DNA of 64,000 nt. It comes from Trueperella sp. (GTDB lineage: Bacteria; Actinomycetota; Actinomycetes; Actinomycetales; Actinomycetaceae). Location of the stretch: assembly GCA_030532125.1 (NCBI GenBank), contig JAUNLU010000001.1, positions 425,960 to 489,959 of the forward strand, written 5' to 3'. The translations under genes were made by a program, and so were the position numbers. The notes beneath the pieces are model-generated. The model searched no databases and was not told the origin of the DNA. It saw only the letters and a list, made by a program, of their open reading frames with translations. Shown one piece after another: positions 35,400 through 44,925 of this stretch (positions are counted from its first letter, which is position 1; every line of letters begins with the position of its first letter).

Positions 35400-35568
35400 C
35401 GCCGCTCCCTCCATTGGTTCGTCTACTCAAAAGATACCCCAGGGCGGGCGCAGTTCTCTGGCGGGAAAATCACTTAGGAAAGCTAGCCGTCATTTTGGGG
35501 CCTATAGATTGGTTTTGCCTTGCATAGGAGTTCGGCGCTGGCGGCTCCATGCTCAGGTAGCGGAAGCG

Positions 35569-36204
35569 TCACAGGGATATTGTTTTGTCTGCTAACGCTG
35601 CAACTACCGGATCGTGCGTAACTACTACCAATGCCGCGTCGGCGGCTAATGTTTTAGAAAATAAATCATGAGCAACCGCATCTCTAGTTTGCTCATCCAG
35701 AGAACCGGTGGGCTCATCGGCCAGAATGATATGCGGATTAGGGGCGAGCGCTCTTACTAATGCAGTTCGCTGGATTTCTCCGCCAGAGAGATTGGCTGCA
35801 AGGGTGTGTGGCGGTACCCCAATTCTATCTAGCGAACTCTCTGCCTTTTCCCATAGCGCAGCAGAGGAATTTTCGGAAAGCATAAGCGCCACAGCAACAT
35901 TTTCGACTGCGGTTAATTCGTCAATAAGCTGACCATCTTGGTGGATTAGGCCCAGGTGTTTGCGCCGTAGTGCCTGTTTCCTTTTTGCAGAGGCGGAAAC
36001 GATAGATTCACCGAGAATTCGGATGTCTCCACTATTAACTTTTCGCAGTCCCATTATTGCGGACAGCAGAGTAGATTTTCCGGCGCCTGACCGCCCGATG
36101 ACGGCGATACTTTCCCCTGCCGTTAGGCTGAAGCTGAGGTTCTTAAATAGTTCTCTTTCGGCGACTTTGCAGGTTAGATTCTCTACTTCCAGCAGATGCG
36201 TCAT
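35569..36204 (-). CDS. ABC transporter ATP-binding protein, LolD/MacB type
   Basis: A 211-residue ATPase with Walker A IGRSGAGKSTLL, Q-loop HLGLIHQDGQL, signature NLSGGEIQRTALVRAL, Walker B IILADEPTGSLDE and H-loop VVVTHDPVV. It is compact, as in the group that serves FtsX/MacB-type permeases. Its ATG overlaps the permease stop by four bases (ATGA), so the two are translated together. The local base composition is visibly more AT-rich than that of the flanking genes, which may reflect transfer. Confidence 0.93.
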   Translation of the reverse strand: MTHLLEVENLTCKVAERELFKNLSFSLTAGESIAVIGRSGAGKSTLLSAIMGLRKVNSGDIRILGESIVSASAKRKQALRRKHLGLIHQDGQLIDELTAVENVAVALMLSENSSAALWEKAESSLDRIGVPPHTLAANLSGGEIQRTALVRALAPNPHIILADEPTGSLDEQTRDAVAHDLFSKTLAADAALVVVTHDPVVAALADKTISL

Positions 36205-38411
36205 GATGTGCCTTTCATGAGGGAATTAAAATTTCGCGCGCTTAGCAGCCAAACCACACAGAATATTGCTATGACGATCGCCGATATCGAGGGAATAATC
36301 GAAGTGAATAGCGAAATATCTTCGCCGTAAAGTAATACCAGGCTGACACTGAAAATCGTTGATAGTGCAACCCCAACAGCAATGCCGACTCCCACTGGGA
36401 GAGCAATACGCACCAAGCTGATTTTTGCCACTCGTATTGGTCTGCCAGAGAGGGAATTTAGCCGGGCTAGTCTGCGCAGCGCGTCGTCTTGCTCGTCAGC
36501 GGTAAACACCAAAATAGATAGTGCGGTAAACAGAATACCGATACTTGCAAACAGCCTTACCCAGTTCACATTATTCATTGCATTAGCTTGGGCGATTAGC
36601 CAGGATTCCTCAGGAATTTCCAGATAGGGAAGCGGGGCAATAACGTGGGCAAGGAATCTCTTAATGCCAGTAGTGTCCAGGGTTCCCCAAGTATCCGCCA
36701 GGAAAAGCATCGTCCAGCTAGATTGCTGAGCGGTTTCGGATGGATCCGAATTAACGCTGGTGTCAAGAAAATCAGAAATCGAGTAGATCTGCGCAGAGTT
36801 CAGGGAAGTTAGCCCAATATCATGCGCCAATGCAGATAGGTACGCCTGTGCCACATCATTTTCAGCTAGCTGAGTGTTTTCCAGTTTGAGTAGCGCAATT
36901 TTAAGTTGGGGTTCATTTGTTTCTTCGTCAATCCCGTCGGAGACGAGTAATACGTTAGGGATTTCAGATTCTTCTACTTTTGCCAGAAATTGGGCTAGCT
37001 CGGAGCCAGATAATTCTGAGTTAATTTGCGCGGTAAGAGCTGAATCCCGGTACTTTTCAAATATTGCCTTTGAGTTGGGGTCAGCTTGTGCGAATACACT
37101 AAGTATGGTCTGTAAAACCACACCGACAACTATTGCCAGCGCCATGACGATCGCAATGCGGGTTATTGCAGCGCTGCGGCTTTCAGCCACTGCAGCAGTG
37201 ACGAGAACTTCGGGGTCTCTCCGTTTGGATGCCTGACGGCGAATTGTGCGGGCCAGGGAGATTAGGGCTGAGCCGATTATGTCCGAGAGAGTAAAAAATG
37301 TGACTGCTGCCAGTGCGATGAATAGCAGAAAAAGTGGGAAATTCTCTTGGCCGGCACCAATAACCGCTACAATGACCGCGCTAGGTGCGGCTACGATCCC
37401 TATGCGAGCACGCTTAGCGGAATAAGTTTCTGCTATTGCTGTTGGGCGAGTAGAAGAGGACATATCGAGACTTCTGGAACTGGCCATTAGCCAAAGGGCG
37501 GTATATCCCCCCACAGCGATTAGCGCGGTAATGGTGATGGGAACTATGAAATGCTGGAGATCAGGGCCGTAAATGCGAAAATCTACGAAAGGAAGCGGTA
37601 TCCCAAATTTGGAAGTTACGGCACCTAAAACAATAGTTACTCCGGCCCAGCCGATAAGTGGAATAGAAATTTTTCCAGCCTGCCAGCGCAAAATTTCTGC
37701 CCTTGATGCTCCCAAAATCTGCAGAATAGTGGTCTCTTCCCGGCGTCGATAGAGTCCCATTTTTATGGCAGAGCCCGTCAGGAGCATGAGCGGAATCCCG
37801 ATTAGGAACGTAATAGCGATCAGAGGATGTCCGATAGGTGTGCGGTCTAATAGTGATCCGATCAGTAGCGGACTAGGCGAGCCAAAGCCAGAAATTGCCT
37901 CAAATTTGTTGGCTATCGCTGTGCGATCGGTCGGGTTTACGTATGCAAACAGTTCTTTGGGGTGAGTCAAACCGTCGGTAGATATCTCCCCTGCGTATGT
38001 TCCATACCTGCTTTCGATTCCCTCGGCTTTGCCAGCAGCGTGAAGCGCAGGAGATAAATAGACTTCACCGGGCTCCGGCCATTTTGGGAGCCCTGGTGGT
38101 GGGGTACTGGCTAGGTCATTTGGGATCACATATTCAATAGTGAATTGCAGGGAGCGCTCAGATAACCGGTCAAGTGCGAATGCAATCTCAGCAGCTGGGT
38201 TGGCGGAATTTGAAATAACTGGGGAACGGTGCCCTGCTCGGATGTCTTGCCCGAGGTGAGTTGCGAAAGTAGCCCCTATCGCCCAAACAAATACTGTGAT
38301 GCTAAGCAAAGAAAGAAAATATAAAAACCCCTGATACGCCCGATGTTGGCTTGGTTGGGCACGAGAGCCCAGGGCAGCCAAGCCAATCGGTTTAGAGCTA
38401 AAGTGGTGCAT
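36201..38411 (-). CDS. FtsX-like ABC permease, bacteriocin-immunity-like architecture
   Basis: The 736-residue protein has two FtsX units: a TM helix at about 20-45, a first outside loop, three helices with GLYRRREETTILQILGASRA, then a second helix near residue 420, an outside loop of about 180 residues and three C-terminal helices. The paired arrangement with a small ATPase is that of MacB-like exporters and of the membrane proteins linked to lactococcin-972-type bacteriocins. The ATG at 38411 has a weak ribosome site and lies four bases after the stop of a tiny frame, so coupling is likely. A TTG at 38486 is a less likely start. Confidence 0.85.
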   Translation of the reverse strand: MHHFSSKPIGLAALGSRAQPSQHRAYQGFLYFLSLLSITVFVWAIGATFATHLGQDIRAGHRSPVISNSANPAAEIAFALDRLSERSLQFTIEYVIPNDLASTPPPGLPKWPEPGEVYLSPALHAAGKAEGIESRYGTYAGEISTDGLTHPKELFAYVNPTDRTAIANKFEAISGFGSPSPLLIGSLLDRTPIGHPLIAITFLIGIPLMLLTGSAIKMGLYRRREETTILQILGASRAEILRWQAGKISIPLIGWAGVTIVLGAVTSKFGIPLPFVDFRIYGPDLQHFIVPITITALIAVGGYTALWLMASSRSLDMSSSTRPTAIAETYSAKRARIGIVAAPSAVIVAVIGAGQENFPLFLLFIALAAVTFFTLSDIIGSALISLARTIRRQASKRRDPEVLVTAAVAESRSAAITRIAIVMALAIVVGVVLQTILSVFAQADPNSKAIFEKYRDSALTAQINSELSGSELAQFLAKVEESEIPNVLLVSDGIDEETNEPQLKIALLKLENTQLAENDVAQAYLSALAHDIGLTSLNSAQIYSISDFLDTSVNSDPSETAQQSSWTMLFLADTWGTLDTTGIKRFLAHVIAPLPYLEIPEESWLIAQANAMNNVNWVRLFASIGILFTALSILVFTADEQDDALRRLARLNSLSGRPIRVAKISLVRIALPVGVGIAVGVALSTIFSVSLVLLYGEDISLFTSIIPSISAIVIAIFCVVWLLSARNFNSLMKGTS

Positions 38412-38415
38412 CAGG

Positions 38416-38496
38416 TTAGTTGTATTTCCAAGATCCGCATTCCATTGGCTGCAGCCAGCGTGAACGGCAGATTTTATCGCTATCAATATTGCTCAT
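38416..38496 (-). CDS. Possible 26-residue peptide, translationally coupled
   Basis: An ATG at 38496 overlaps the stop of the 15-codon frame upstream (ATGA) and opens 26 codons ending TAA at 38416, four bases before the permease ATG. The peptide begins MSNIDSDK and is hydrophilic, with two Cys nine residues apart (ICRSRWLQPMECG) and the end SWKYN. A -1 shift from the upstream frame would join it to a hydrophobic leader. It has no recognised family. It may be a true peptide or a chance frame. Confidence 0.3.
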   Translation of the reverse strand: MSNIDSDKICRSRWLQPMECGSWKYN

Positions 38497-38540
38497 AAAC
38501 TTGCAGCTATAAAAATTGCGGGGATCGTCCTTTTCTTCAT
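38493..38540 (-). CDS. Leader-like 15-residue peptide with strong ribosome site
   Basis: ATG at 38540 is preceded by AAAGGAGATTCTAAG, the best ribosome site of this operon, yet its frame (MKKRTIPAIFIAASL) ends in TGA after 15 codons. The peptide looks like the start of a Sec signal peptide. Beyond the TGA the same frame stays open and runs into the permease. It may be a regulatory leader peptide, the remnant of a secreted precursor, or part of a frameshifted gene with the next frame. Confidence 0.4.
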   Translation of the reverse strand: MKKRTIPAIFIAASL

Positions 38541-38683
38541 CTTAGAATCTCCTTTGATTCCGTGGATTTATTGGTGAGTTAGTAGTCGGGATAAAGTACA
38601 GGACATATAAGAACTGCAACCTCAGAATACTTGCTTCTTGCGGCGATGGAATAACTTTTGCGGTAAAAACAAGCCAAGGTAGG

Positions 38684-38723
38684 CAAAAATCTGCGGGCCC
38701 GGATTTATAATCTGGGCCCGCAG
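38684..38723 (-). terminator. Rho-independent terminator of the surface-protein gene
   Basis: Minus-strand 10-bp GC stem CTGCGGGCCC (38714-38723 with 38691-38700), extended by partial pairing in the loop and followed by ATTTTTG. Confidence 0.88.
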
Positions 38724-38738
38724 GATTAGGGGGATGGA

Positions 38739-41558
38739 TTACTGGTTTGTCCGTTTGACTTTCAGGGTCACTATTCCAGCAACGAGGAGCAATCCGGCGA
38801 TGCCGGCTAGCCCCGCTGCGTCAATACCGGTTTGTGCCAAGTTACCGTTGGTATTGCCTGCCCCCGGCTTGTCGGCACCGGTGGTATCTGCTCCTGCGCC
38901 ACCGGGGCCAGGATTGTCACCTGCACCAGCGTCGCCGCCAGCACAAGCGATAGGAACCGCACGCAAGGCAGCGGGCTCTTCGCCGTCGGCAAAGAACCAC
39001 GCAAATGCACTGCCATTAATGCAGGTGGATTCGGCGTAACCCTCGTTATTCAAATTCGGCATGCCTGCGGCGCGCTGGTAGTGCACCACGTTAGGCGTAG
39101 CAGTACCGTCAAAGAAGATTTCTGCCATAACGCCGTCGTAGCCATTATCGGCCGCAACGCGCAGCGAGTAGTTACCGTAGTCCAGCGCCATAGCTCCGCC
39201 GATGTAGGAATCGTAGGAGGTCAGTGGCACAGCGCCATCTGCAGTGAAGACGAAAGCATAAACCTTGCCGTTATCCTCCAACGCCACCATGAATACTCCG
39301 TCAGCTATGGCGTTCGGGTAGTTGGCAGGGTCATACGGCTTGCCAGTGGAGTCGTCAAAGAGGCGGCCGCGCGCATCCGCATTCGGCATCCATTCGATGG
39401 CCTCGATCCCCATATTCGCATTAACTACAGGTAGCAGCGCAGTCAGATCCCATTCTGCAGTTGCCACCACATCTGGGCCGGCTGCCTCCGGGTCGATCTG
39501 TAGTACTACGTTGAAGTTGGTGCCTTTATCAGAGTTATCGCGTTCAGCGGCAATGTAAAGCTTGCCGTCGCCAGCCATGGTGATGCCTTCGGCATCGGGG
39601 CCGGCAGCTGCCGGATTAGCGGCGTCCTTAAGGAAGCGGGCGCGCTTGCCGTTTTCCCAACCGGCAGCAAATTCGACGGTGCCGTCGGCCTGGGGAACTA
39701 GCTTCCAGAATGTGCCGGTGCCGTTATCTACTGCCCACAAGAGCCCATCGGCGAAGTCCAACCCGGAGGAATCCCCTTGGAACATCTGGGTCTTATCGAC
39801 CACGATTGGCGCAGCGGTCGCCTTGCTGGGCAGCAGATCCGGGATGCCCTCGCAAGAGTTGCGCTCACCCGGTGTGGGCTGGCGGGTATCGGCAAAATTA
39901 CCGGTCATATCTGGGCAGCGCCCATAGGTCTGGTTTGCGTGGTCAGCCCAGGTGTACTCCTCAACCAGAAGATCGCCGTCGAAGATACGCACCGAGTCCG
40001 CCCCGCCCAGGCCAAAGCCGAGGTCGTAAATCACCAGATAGCCACCGGCCGCAATCACGGTATTGTCCGGAATGACGTATTCGGAGTCGTCCTTTTCGTC
40101 GCGAATTACCAGGCGGGAAACGTCCAGCGGCTCAGCCAGTGGGTTGGCCAGTTCGATCCAGTCCGCACCAGACTGGGCATCCTTAGATTCAATTTCGTTT
40201 AAGACGACGGGGTTGCCACACGAGTTTGGCATACCTTTAGTGGGCGCGGGCGCATCCACAAATTCACCCGTGCCATCGGGGCAGCGGGAGAGCGAACCGG
40301 ATGCGTGGTCAGCGCCAGTGCCCTGTTCCGCTACTAGAGTGCCCGCAGCCGTGTAGACGCTGGCGAGGTCGTTCTTGCCTAGCCCAAAGGTGAAATGCAC
40401 GTTCTGGTCAAACACAAACAGAGCGCCCGGCTGCAAAATAGTGCCCGCTGCGACTGGGGTGACGTCACCTGCGCGGCTGGCACCGCCGTCGTCATACAGG
40501 TACCAACCAGAAATGTCGATCGGGCTGGTGCCGATGTTCATGATCTCTACCCAGTCAGTGGCACTGCCATTGGATTCGACTTCGTTAATCACCACTGTGG
40601 GGGCCGGGCAAGTGTTCGGCGCGCCCTTGGTGGCATTGCCGATTTGGAAAGCACCGGTAGCGTTGGGGCAGCGTGCGATGGTAGCAGCGCTCTCATTGCC
40701 GTCAATTGCGGCATGTGCGGTCCATTTTGCCGAGTCAATCAGCGTGCCTGCCGCATCGTAGACGCGGATCATATCGCTGGAGCCGATGCCGATCGCGGCC
40801 TCAAAATTACCTGCTACAAACTTCCCGGTTTGGTCATCGTAAATAAGCCCGGCAGTTTTCGCCTCAACTACCAGGTAGGAGCTGGGCTCGATGAGAGTCC
40901 CTTCCGGGAAGCGCCAGCGGTGGTCATCGCTGTCATCACGGATTTCGTAACCGGAAATGTCTAGGGCCTGATCGCCCGGGTTGATGAACTCCACCCAGTC
41001 CGCCGGCGCAGAATCAACCTCATTTAGTACCAGGCGTGCTGCGGGAGCCGGCTCCGGTTCCGGTGCGGGCTGTGGCGTGCAGTCATTGGCTGCACCTAGG
41101 GTTTGGCGGGTACCAGGCGCAAAATCGCCAGTGCCATCGGGGCAGCGAGACCAGTTTTCAGTGGCCGTGACTTGGTAGGTGTAGGAGTCAACTAGCTCGG
41201 TGCCATTAAATAGCCGCGGGGTGTCACCCTTGCCGAAACCGAAAGTGAAATCGACGTCCTCAACCAGTACCCGGTATTCGCCGGGCGCGATGGTGCCGCT
41301 CAGGTCACCTTTGCCGGGGCGGTCCTTATCGTCATGCAGGGACCAGCCGGTCAAATCCACGGTTTCGCTGCCGGCGTTGTATAGCTCGATAGAGTCTGCC
41401 GTGCCGGGAACTAGCGCATCCCCGTACACGATCTCATTGATGACGACGCCGGGGGCAGTTGGCGCTGCCGTGGCCGGCGCGGATAGGGCAGCCGCGGGGA
41501 GCGCAGCTATCAGCCCCAGGCCAGCAAGGCCCGCAATGCTTGAGCGCATAAGTCGCAT
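38739..41558 (-). CDS. LAQTG-anchored surface protein with four lamin-tail domains
   Basis: The 939-residue protein starts at ATG 41558 (AAAGGAGAAGAA upstream) with a signal peptide (AGLGLIAALPAAALSAPATA). Four lamin-tail domains follow, beginning VVINEIVYG, LVLNEVDSAPADWVEF, VVINEVESNGSATDWVEI and VVLNEIESKDAQSGADWIEL, each ending with a Cys-containing CPDGTG/CPNATG/CPDMTG motif. Residues about 590-870 resemble the esterase-like phytase beta-propeller (GLDFADGLLWAVDNGTG, DAEGITMAGDGKLYIAAER). A Gly/Pro/Asp-rich linker, LAQTG, a TM helix and KVKRTNQ form a sortase signal. It is likely attached to the wall; ligand binding or phosphoester hydrolysis is inferred. Confidence 0.9.
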   Translation of the reverse strand: MRLMRSSIAGLAGLGLIAALPAAALSAPATAAPTAPGVVINEIVYGDALVPGTADSIELYNAGSETVDLTGWSLHDDKDRPGKGDLSGTIAPGEYRVLVEDVDFTFGFGKGDTPRLFNGTELVDSYTYQVTATENWSRCPDGTGDFAPGTRQTLGAANDCTPQPAPEPEPAPAARLVLNEVDSAPADWVEFINPGDQALDISGYEIRDDSDDHRWRFPEGTLIEPSSYLVVEAKTAGLIYDDQTGKFVAGNFEAAIGIGSSDMIRVYDAAGTLIDSAKWTAHAAIDGNESAATIARCPNATGAFQIGNATKGAPNTCPAPTVVINEVESNGSATDWVEIMNIGTSPIDISGWYLYDDGGASRAGDVTPVAAGTILQPGALFVFDQNVHFTFGLGKNDLASVYTAAGTLVAEQGTGADHASGSLSRCPDGTGEFVDAPAPTKGMPNSCGNPVVLNEIESKDAQSGADWIELANPLAEPLDVSRLVIRDEKDDSEYVIPDNTVIAAGGYLVIYDLGFGLGGADSVRIFDGDLLVEEYTWADHANQTYGRCPDMTGNFADTRQPTPGERNSCEGIPDLLPSKATAAPIVVDKTQMFQGDSSGLDFADGLLWAVDNGTGTFWKLVPQADGTVEFAAGWENGKRARFLKDAANPAAAGPDAEGITMAGDGKLYIAAERDNSDKGTNFNVVLQIDPEAAGPDVVATAEWDLTALLPVVNANMGIEAIEWMPNADARGRLFDDSTGKPYDPANYPNAIADGVFMVALEDNGKVYAFVFTADGAVPLTSYDSYIGGAMALDYGNYSLRVAADNGYDGVMAEIFFDGTATPNVVHYQRAAGMPNLNNEGYAESTCINGSAFAWFFADGEEPAALRAVPIACAGGDAGAGDNPGPGGAGADTTGADKPGAGNTNGNLAQTGIDAAGLAGIAGLLLVAGIVTLKVKRTNQ

Positions 41559-41698
41559 TTCTTCTCCTTTGCTGAGGTGCCCTCCGCATGTGCAAACACA
41601 AAAGGCGCCACATCTACTTAGGCATACGAGCCAAGGCAACCACGCCCAGGTGATTGCCAGGAAAGGAGAAGGTTAAAACAAAGTGAACGGGGTGGGGG

Positions 41699-41755
41699 TG
41701 CGCACGTTCCCGACTGGATGCTCTGGCAAGGTTAACCAGTCGGGTTTTGTGCGCA
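41699..41755. repeat. Large interrupted inverted repeat at RM island edge
   Basis: TGCGCAC (41699-41705) pairs with GTGCGCA (41749-41755), and CCCGACTGG (41709-41717) with CCAGTCGGG (41736-41744). The structure lies between the surface-protein gene and hsdR. The inner stem is followed by TTTT only on the plus strand, where no gene precedes it, so it is not a plain hsdR terminator. Confidence 0.7.
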
Positions 41756-41801
41756 GTAATGATTACTCCTGGTCGATGTTGCTCTCTCCGTCGTCTTCAG
41801 A

Positions 41802-44800
41802 TTATGCACTCTTCCCAGCTTGATGTCGGAGTTCCAAGTAGACAAGGTCAGAGATCTCTTTGATGATCTGGCCCTTACGATGAGCACTTTCAAAGAACTT
41901 CTCCATAATGCTTTGCTGGGAGTCCTGGTGATCGAGCACCGCGTTCGTTACGGCAGTTTCAATCGTCTGCGACTCGCGGAACTGCTCCTTGGTGTTTACG
42001 TTGACCTGATCCTTAATCTCTTCATTATGAATGAGAACCGTGACGACGCCCTGCACCCAGGACTCCACTGAACCAGGATCAAAATCCTCGTCCTCAAACA
42101 GGGAATTGATGTTGTTCAGGATCTCTTCCCAGGCCACCAAATGTGGGTCATGCGAACGTCCGCCGCCGACACCCATCGGTTTGAGCTTCTCACCGTCACC
42201 CTCCAGTGAAATAGCCCCCTCACTTTTACGTGTCTGCTTGATATGAGTGAGCTCAATGTTGTTAAAGTCCAGCTCTTCTGGAGTCTTGCGCCCCGTAAGT
42301 CGCGGTCGCAGTAGCCGGAGGAACAGGGCTAGCTTCTCGAGATCGGTGTCCTGATAGTCGACGATTTGAGACAGGAAATCGTAGAGACGCACGAATGAGC
42401 CAACGTCCTTGCGGAAGAGGTCAAGCTCGTCGATCTCGGCCTTTACGTTGTCGGTCAAGGCTGCTACGTAGCGGTCATTGAACCGATCAGCAGCTCGCTT
42501 CAGTGGTGCAGTGTGCTTTCCGTGCTTCTTCTCGATGATGAATGCCTGCGCGAAGTCATCCACGTCATCTTTAGTATAGATTTCGGCAGTTTCGAGCTTC
42601 CGCGCAAGGTCATGCACGAGATCTGGGTCGGTAGTTTCGATGATCTCGGCAGTCCGGTAGTACGGCAGGAATGCGTCAAGAATTGTGTCTGTGTCGTTGA
42701 CGAAGTCAAGAATGTACGTGGTGTCTTTGCCCTTGGATGGCAGGGTACGGTTCAGTCGGGAAAGCGTCTGGACGGCTTCGATCCCGTCAAGGCGTTTGTC
42801 CACGTACATCGCGCATAGCAGCGGCTGATCAAATCCTGTCTGGTACTTGTTGGCAACAATCAAAACCTGGAACTGATCGCCCGCGAAAGCCTGTGGAATC
42901 CCTCGACCACGTAGGTTAGGGTTCATATTCGTTTCTGTATACGGCTCCTGCACGCCGGGCACGACATCATCAATCTGGTCAGCCGTCAAGCTTCCGGAGA
43001 ATGCAACCAGAGTTCCTAACGGGTAGTTGTGTTTCCCAACGTAGGCGTCGATTGCCATCTTGTACTTCAGCGCAGCGGCTCGGCTCGAGGTTACCACCAT
43101 CGCCTTAGCATGCCCGTCGAGGAGATCAGCAACGTTTTCACGGAAGTGTTCAACGATAATCTGAACCTTCTGAGCAATGTTTGTCGGATGCAGGCTTACC
43201 CATCGCATGAGGCCCTTGGTCGCGGTGCCTTCATCTACAAGTTCTTCAGTTTTAACGGTCCCACTGGCTTTCTGAGCGAGCTGGAAAGCCGTTTTATACG
43301 TTGTGTAGTTACGCAGCACATCGAGGATAAATCCCTCTTCAATCGCTTGCTGCATCGTGTACACATGGAAAGGCTTTGGCAGACCATCTGCACCAGGACG
43401 CCCGAACATCTCCAGCGTTTTGCCCTTCGGGGTGGCAGTAAACGCATAGAACGAGATATTCTTGGCTGTCGCCCGCGCGGCCATTTCAGCGGCAAGCACG
43501 TCCTCAACGCTTACCTCGCCACCGTCCTCGAGGGCTTCGACCTCTGCTTGTGAAAGAACTTGTCGCAGTTTCTGAGCACTTGTACCGGTCTGGGAGGAGT
43601 GAGCTTCGTCCGCGATCACCGCGAACTTTCGATTGGCAAGCCCACCCTGTTCAGCAAGCATCTCGAGCACGAATGGGAAGGTCTGTAACGTGACGATGAT
43701 GATGAGCTTGCCGCTGCTAAGTTCCTTGGCCAAAAGGTCCGATTTTGAGGTAGCTGACGCTTTACGAACCTCGTCGGCGTTGATCGTTCCGACCACACCC
43801 TTCGTGCCCTCAATTGCCCTGATCGCTTTCTGAAGCTGGTCGTCGAGAACGGTGCGGTCAGTTACGACGATGACCGAATCAAAGGTCTTCGAGTTATCGC
43901 TGTTGTGGAGGTTCGCGAGCCCGTGAGCAAGCCACGCGATCGAGTTCGTTTTTCCTGATCCGGCAGAGTGCTGAATCAGGTACTTACTGCCTGGTCCTTC
44001 AACGCTCGTGGTTTCAAGCAGGCTAGTTACGGCTTCCCACTGGTGGAAGCGCGGGAAGATAATCTGCTTACTACGCGAGCGGGCGCCAGTGATTGGATCG
44101 ACTTTTTCAGTGATCTGCAGGTTCACAAATCGTTCCAGAATCTGCAGCCAGTTATCACGCTGCAGCACCCGCTCCCACAGATACGAGGTGGCAGCACCGT
44201 TCGGGTTGACTGGATTTCCTGCACCGCCGTTATTGCCGAGGTTAAACGGTAAGAACACCGTGTTCGCACCATCCAGCTTTGTGGTCATCTGGATCTCTTC
44301 AGTAGAGACCGCAAAATGTACCAGTGCACGGGAGCCGAACTTCAGCAACGGTTCGCCTTGAGGTAGACGATCTCGACGGTATTGTCGCACCGCGTCATCG
44401 ATCGACTGGGTGTTATCCGTCTTGAGTTCAGCCGTTGCCACCGGTAAACCATTGACGAAGAACACTAGGTCGATCGAATCCTGCGGGCGCTTTGCTGAAT
44501 GATGTACCTGCCGCACCACCCGCAGTCGGTTCGTCTGATAATGCCGCTCAGCTTCAGGGTTCATCGAGGTCGCAGGCTTAAACGCGCACATGAAGAACTT
44601 CGCTGGAGTCTTTCTGAACCCACCGCGCAATACGGTAAGCAGACCACCACCATGCTCAAGCGGCTGGTCCAGTTCCTTCACAAGCCGATCCAATAACAAC
44701 CGCTTGGCCAACTCCGCCTCAACCGGCGAAGCATCCTCTGAAACAACACGCTCCCACTGCTCGGGCTGAGTCTCCTGTAGCCATGCGAACACGTCCTCCG

Positions 44801-44915
44801 GGATTAAAGCCAACTCCCGGTCGTACCCGGCAAATTTTTCCTCATACAGCCAGCCATGCGCACCAAGGTACTCGCAGATCTCGGTCTCGAAACTCTTCTC
44901 GTGCTGAACACCCAT
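41802..44915 (-). CDS. hsdR: Type I restriction endonuclease, R subunit
   Basis: The 1037-residue motor-nuclease has an N-terminal PD-ExK nuclease (IDLVFFVNGLPVATAELKT, about residues 150-170). The SF2 translocase has Walker A HSAGSGKTNSIAW (about 315), VVTDRTVLDDQL, the DEAH box FAVIADEAHSSQTG and FYAFTATPKGKTLEMFG, and the helicase C-domain has YQTGFDQPLLCAMYVDK and TLSRLNRT. With HsdM and HsdS it cuts foreign DNA lacking the host methylation. It is the last gene of the operon, beginning 10 bases after hsdS. It is full length with no visible disruption. Confidence 0.96.
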   Translation of the reverse strand: MGVQHEKSFETEICEYLGAHGWLYEEKFAGYDRELALIPEDVFAWLQETQPEQWERVVSEDASPVEAELAKRLLLDRLVKELDQPLEHGGGLLTVLRGGFRKTPAKFFMCAFKPATSMNPEAERHYQTNRLRVVRQVHHSAKRPQDSIDLVFFVNGLPVATAELKTDNTQSIDDAVRQYRRDRLPQGEPLLKFGSRALVHFAVSTEEIQMTTKLDGANTVFLPFNLGNNGGAGNPVNPNGAATSYLWERVLQRDNWLQILERFVNLQITEKVDPITGARSRSKQIIFPRFHQWEAVTSLLETTSVEGPGSKYLIQHSAGSGKTNSIAWLAHGLANLHNSDNSKTFDSVIVVTDRTVLDDQLQKAIRAIEGTKGVVGTINADEVRKASATSKSDLLAKELSSGKLIIIVTLQTFPFVLEMLAEQGGLANRKFAVIADEAHSSQTGTSAQKLRQVLSQAEVEALEDGGEVSVEDVLAAEMAARATAKNISFYAFTATPKGKTLEMFGRPGADGLPKPFHVYTMQQAIEEGFILDVLRNYTTYKTAFQLAQKASGTVKTEELVDEGTATKGLMRWVSLHPTNIAQKVQIIVEHFRENVADLLDGHAKAMVVTSSRAAALKYKMAIDAYVGKHNYPLGTLVAFSGSLTADQIDDVVPGVQEPYTETNMNPNLRGRGIPQAFAGDQFQVLIVANKYQTGFDQPLLCAMYVDKRLDGIEAVQTLSRLNRTLPSKGKDTTYILDFVNDTDTILDAFLPYYRTAEIIETTDPDLVHDLARKLETAEIYTKDDVDDFAQAFIIEKKHGKHTAPLKRAADRFNDRYVAALTDNVKAEIDELDLFRKDVGSFVRLYDFLSQIVDYQDTDLEKLALFLRLLRPRLTGRKTPEELDFNNIELTHIKQTRKSEGAISLEGDGEKLKPMGVGGGRSHDPHLVAWEEILNNINSLFEDEDFDPGSVESWVQGVVTVLIHNEEIKDQVNVNTKEQFRESQTIETAVTNAVLDHQDSQQSIMEKFFESAHRKGQIIKEISDLVYLELRHQAGKSA

Positions 44916-44925
44916 TACGCCCTCC

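Noticed and set aside
38832..41178. Several 100-200-codon plus-strand frames opposite the surface-protein gene
   Set aside because: They mirror the codon pattern of the repeat-rich gene on the other strand and have no recognisable motifs or starts.
41709..41748. Ordinary hsdR terminator
   Set aside because: The T run follows the stem on the plus strand only, whereas hsdR is on the minus strand.
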